Source: JAJBWD01 sp041670885
GTDB taxonomy: Bacteria > Bacillota > Clostridia > Clostridiales > Clostridiaceae
NCBI GenBank assembly: GCA_041670885.1
Contig: JBAXYJ010000175.1
Span: forward strand, 1-6,318
Direction of reading: 5' to 3'
DNA: 6,318 nt
Position 1 is the stretch's first letter; every line of letters begins with the position of its first letter. The notes below the pieces were generated by a model that did not search any database, was not told the DNA's origin, and worked only from the letters and a program-made list of their open reading frames with translations. Below, one piece after another: positions 4,677 through 6,318 of this stretch. The position numbers and the translations under genes are program-made.

Positions 4677-6233
4677 AAAAAACATAGAATTGTATACAGA
4701 ATTGCCGCATTGGTATTTGTTTTCATGCTTGTGCTTTGTGCTGCAGATATCCCGGTAAAAGCATCGGGTACAAATATACCCTATGATGTGAATTTTTCCC
4801 TTGGCAATGACGGCTCCGAAATACGGTTTAATTGGCTGAGTCCTGACAACAACAGACCTGAGGTGCAAATTACCAAGTCCAGTAATATGAAGGACGGCAA
4901 ATTTGGGACCGGCTCGGCTGTTTATGGCACAGTCAATGCAGTATCGGCAGCACCTGGCATCAAAGATTATCCTGACAGTACTGAAAAGCCAACCGGCGAA
5001 TATGCTGATAAAGTAGTTGTTTCCGGCCTGGCGCCTTCCACCCGATATACTTACCGGGTAGGTGACGGTACAACATGGAGCAAAACTTACACCTTCACCA
5101 CTGGTGCTCCCGGAAGCGGTTTCAGTTTTGCAGCTTTTGGTGATCTGCAGATTGGTGATTTTGATAACAATATCAGTTCGCCAACACCCCATAAAAGCAT
5201 TTCAGACGACCAGGCAGGCTGGGCTGACACGCTGAAAAAGGTGACAACAAAATATCCTTCAATTAATTTTTTCCTTGTTTTGGGCGACCAGATCAACGAA
5301 TATGACAATCTTGTCAAACAACAAGAACAGTATGTTTCATTTTTCAACCCAGATCCAAACAACAATTATCTTCAAAATTACCCACTAGTGACAATAGAGG
5401 GCAATCATGACCATTCCATGGGTAAATACTACAGCTGTCATTTTAACCCTCCTAATTTGTCCACATTGGGGCAGACAGAAAATAACAATGTTAAAAACGG
5501 GGATGGTGACTATTGGTTTATATACCATAATGTACTTTTCATGATACTTGATGCGAACGCCCCCAATGATACGGCTGCTCATGATCAGTTTATGAAACAA
5601 GCTGTTGCAGCCAATCCAAATGTAAAATGGAAAATTGCTGCGTGGCACCAATCGGCCTACAGCGCCGCCGGCGGCTCTGATAATTCAACTCTGTTCATCC
5701 GACAAAATTGGTCCAAGCTTATGGATAAATATGGCGTTGATGTGGTCTTTCAGGGCCATGACCATTGCTATACTAGAACTTATCAAATGTTGGGAGACTT
5801 ACCGGTTGATACCACACTTAAAAACACTGTGACCAATCCTAAGGGTACCGTTTACTTCACCTTGGATTCCAGCAGCGGCAGTAAATATTACACTTATGCC
5901 AGTTCAGTGAAATTGGCATTCAATGCAGTATCCTGGCAGCAGTATGTACCGACTTATTCCTACATAACAATAGACGATACTCATTTTAAAATTACCACGT
6001 TCCGTACTGACACAGGAGACTCAATTGATACTTACAGCATTACAAAAACTGGATTATCCCAGACTCACTTCCCAATAACGCAGCAGACAAACTCTTCAGC
6101 CACTCCAAAAAACGAAACCGGAGATCAACGCTTTGGACACCTAAGCCCGGTATCTGTGGTAGTTATCACCGGAGTCATTTTGCTTATCTGTGCGGCTGCA
6201 GCACTTTTTACTGTTAAAAAGAGAAAATATTGA
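4674..6233 (+). CDS. Secreted, anchored metallophosphoesterase with purple-acid-phosphatase-like N-terminal domain
   Basis: This 519-residue extracellular protein probably hydrolyses phosphate esters at the cell surface. It has a signal peptide (basic start, hydrophobic 11-23, cleavage near VKA/SG at 30). A fibronectin-III-like domain (about 36-144) ends in VVVSGLAPSTRYTYRVG and TYTFTTG, typical of purple acid phosphatase N-termini. The calcineurin-like catalytic domain follows: FGDLQ (D157, Q159), LGDQIN (D205, N208), EGNHDH (N244, H245), AAWHQ (H325) and FQGHDH (H362, H364). These cover the expected dinuclear metal ligands. The Tyr of the purple-enzyme GDxxY motif is replaced by Asn208, so a charge-transfer purple enzyme is not expected. 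The C-terminus has PKNETGD (478-484), SPVSV, a helix (about 493-513) and KKRKY, resembling a degenerate wall-sorting signal. The coding sequence looks more GC-rich than the ECF genes (for example 29 of 60 bases in 5041-5100 against 13 of 60 in 1381-1440). Substrate unknown. Confidence 0.88.
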   Translation: MKKHRIVYRIAALVFVFMLVLCAADIPVKASGTNIPYDVNFSLGNDGSEIRFNWLSPDNNRPEVQITKSSNMKDGKFGTGSAVYGTVNAVSAAPGIKDYPDSTEKPTGEYADKVVVSGLAPSTRYTYRVGDGTTWSKTYTFTTGAPGSGFSFAAFGDLQIGDFDNNISSPTPHKSISDDQAGWADTLKKVTTKYPSINFFLVLGDQINEYDNLVKQQEQYVSFFNPDPNNNYLQNYPLVTIEGNHDHSMGKYYSCHFNPPNLSTLGQTENNNVKNGDGDYWFIYHNVLFMILDANAPNDTAAHDQFMKQAVAANPNVKWKIAAWHQSAYSAAGGSDNSTLFIRQNWSKLMDKYGVDVVFQGHDHCYTRTYQMLGDLPVDTTLKNTVTNPKGTVYFTLDSSSGSKYYTYASSVKLAFNAVSWQQYVPTYSYITIDDTHFKITTFRTDTGDSIDTYSITKTGLSQTHFPITQQTNSSATPKNETGDQRFGHLSPVSVVVITGVILLICAAAALFTVKKRKY

Positions 6234-6254
6234 GAATGCTATAGGAGTATCATT

Positions 6255-6308
6255 ATGCCCAAAATATCAGTTAAAAACGTTTTTAAAATTGAAACGCCCC
6301 TTACTTAG
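6255..6308 (+). CDS. 17-codon ORF with good ribosome site; possibly the broken start of an ABC ATPase gene
   Basis: AGGAG (6243-6247) lies seven bases before an ATG that reads MPKISVKNVFKIETPLT and then TAG (6306-6308). The opening ISVKNVFKI resembles the first strand of ABC ATPases (I-x-V-x-N-V-x-K-x-F), but a stop comes before any diagnostic motif. It lies 21 bases after the phosphoesterase stop. It could be a pseudogene with an early stop, a gene with a sequencing error, or a short peptide. The window ends ten bases later, so this cannot be resolved here. Confidence 0.3.
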   Translation: MPKISVKNVFKIETPLT

Positions 6309-6318
6309 TGTTCGGTAC

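Noticed and set aside
4587..5192. Minus-strand open frame of 201 codons
   Set aside because: It lies over the start of the phosphoesterase, has no domain motifs and an odd Cys/Ile-rich composition, and is best explained as a shadow of the real gene.

Overview
The window looks like an AT-rich chromosomal segment of an anaerobic, spore-former-type Firmicute (class Clostridia). This rests on low-GC codon use, strong GGAGG-type ribosome binding sites, Gram-positive surface proteins with wall-sorting-like tails, and a group of small ECF-transporter genes. Genus is not determinable from the sequence alone. All supported genes are on the + strand.

Region 1 (1-2814) is the 3' part of a tightly packed operon. 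It holds a 5'-truncated ECF ATPase, a second ECF ATPase (1-nt overlap), an EcfT/CbiQ-type membrane protein (14-nt overlap), and a MobB-like P-loop protein with an added four-to-five-cysteine Fe-S-type motif and C-terminal domain. The substrate-binding S component is not in the window and would be expected upstream. Region 2 (2815-3100) is a non-coding spacer with two inverted repeats. It also has a perfect 9-3-9 palindrome whose centre contains a TATAAT -10 box, placed just before the next gene.

Region 3 (3101-3796) encodes a secreted protein with a sulfite-oxidase-like (molybdopterin-domain-like) core, a Ser/Thr/Lys linker and an NPTTGD plus membrane helix plus basic tail. A long hairpin follows (3864-3907). 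Region 4 (3967-6233) has a small Bud32/APH-like kinase-fold protein and then a secreted purple-acid-phosphatase-like metallophosphoesterase. The latter's C-terminus ends in a similar TGD...SPVSV...basic tail. The last 85 bases contain a good ribosome binding site and an ATG opening only 17 codons before a stop. This could be the start of a broken ABC ATPase gene or a tiny peptide.

Working model (inference): the ECF transporter imports a cofactor or its precursor. The adjoining MobB/Fe-S protein and the molybdopterin-domain-like surface protein point towards molybdenum/tungsten-pterin or another metal-cofactor chemistry. No piece of the window proves the substrate. The kinase and the surface phosphoesterase may be a separate unit, linked to the earlier surface protein mainly by the shared C-terminal anchor.
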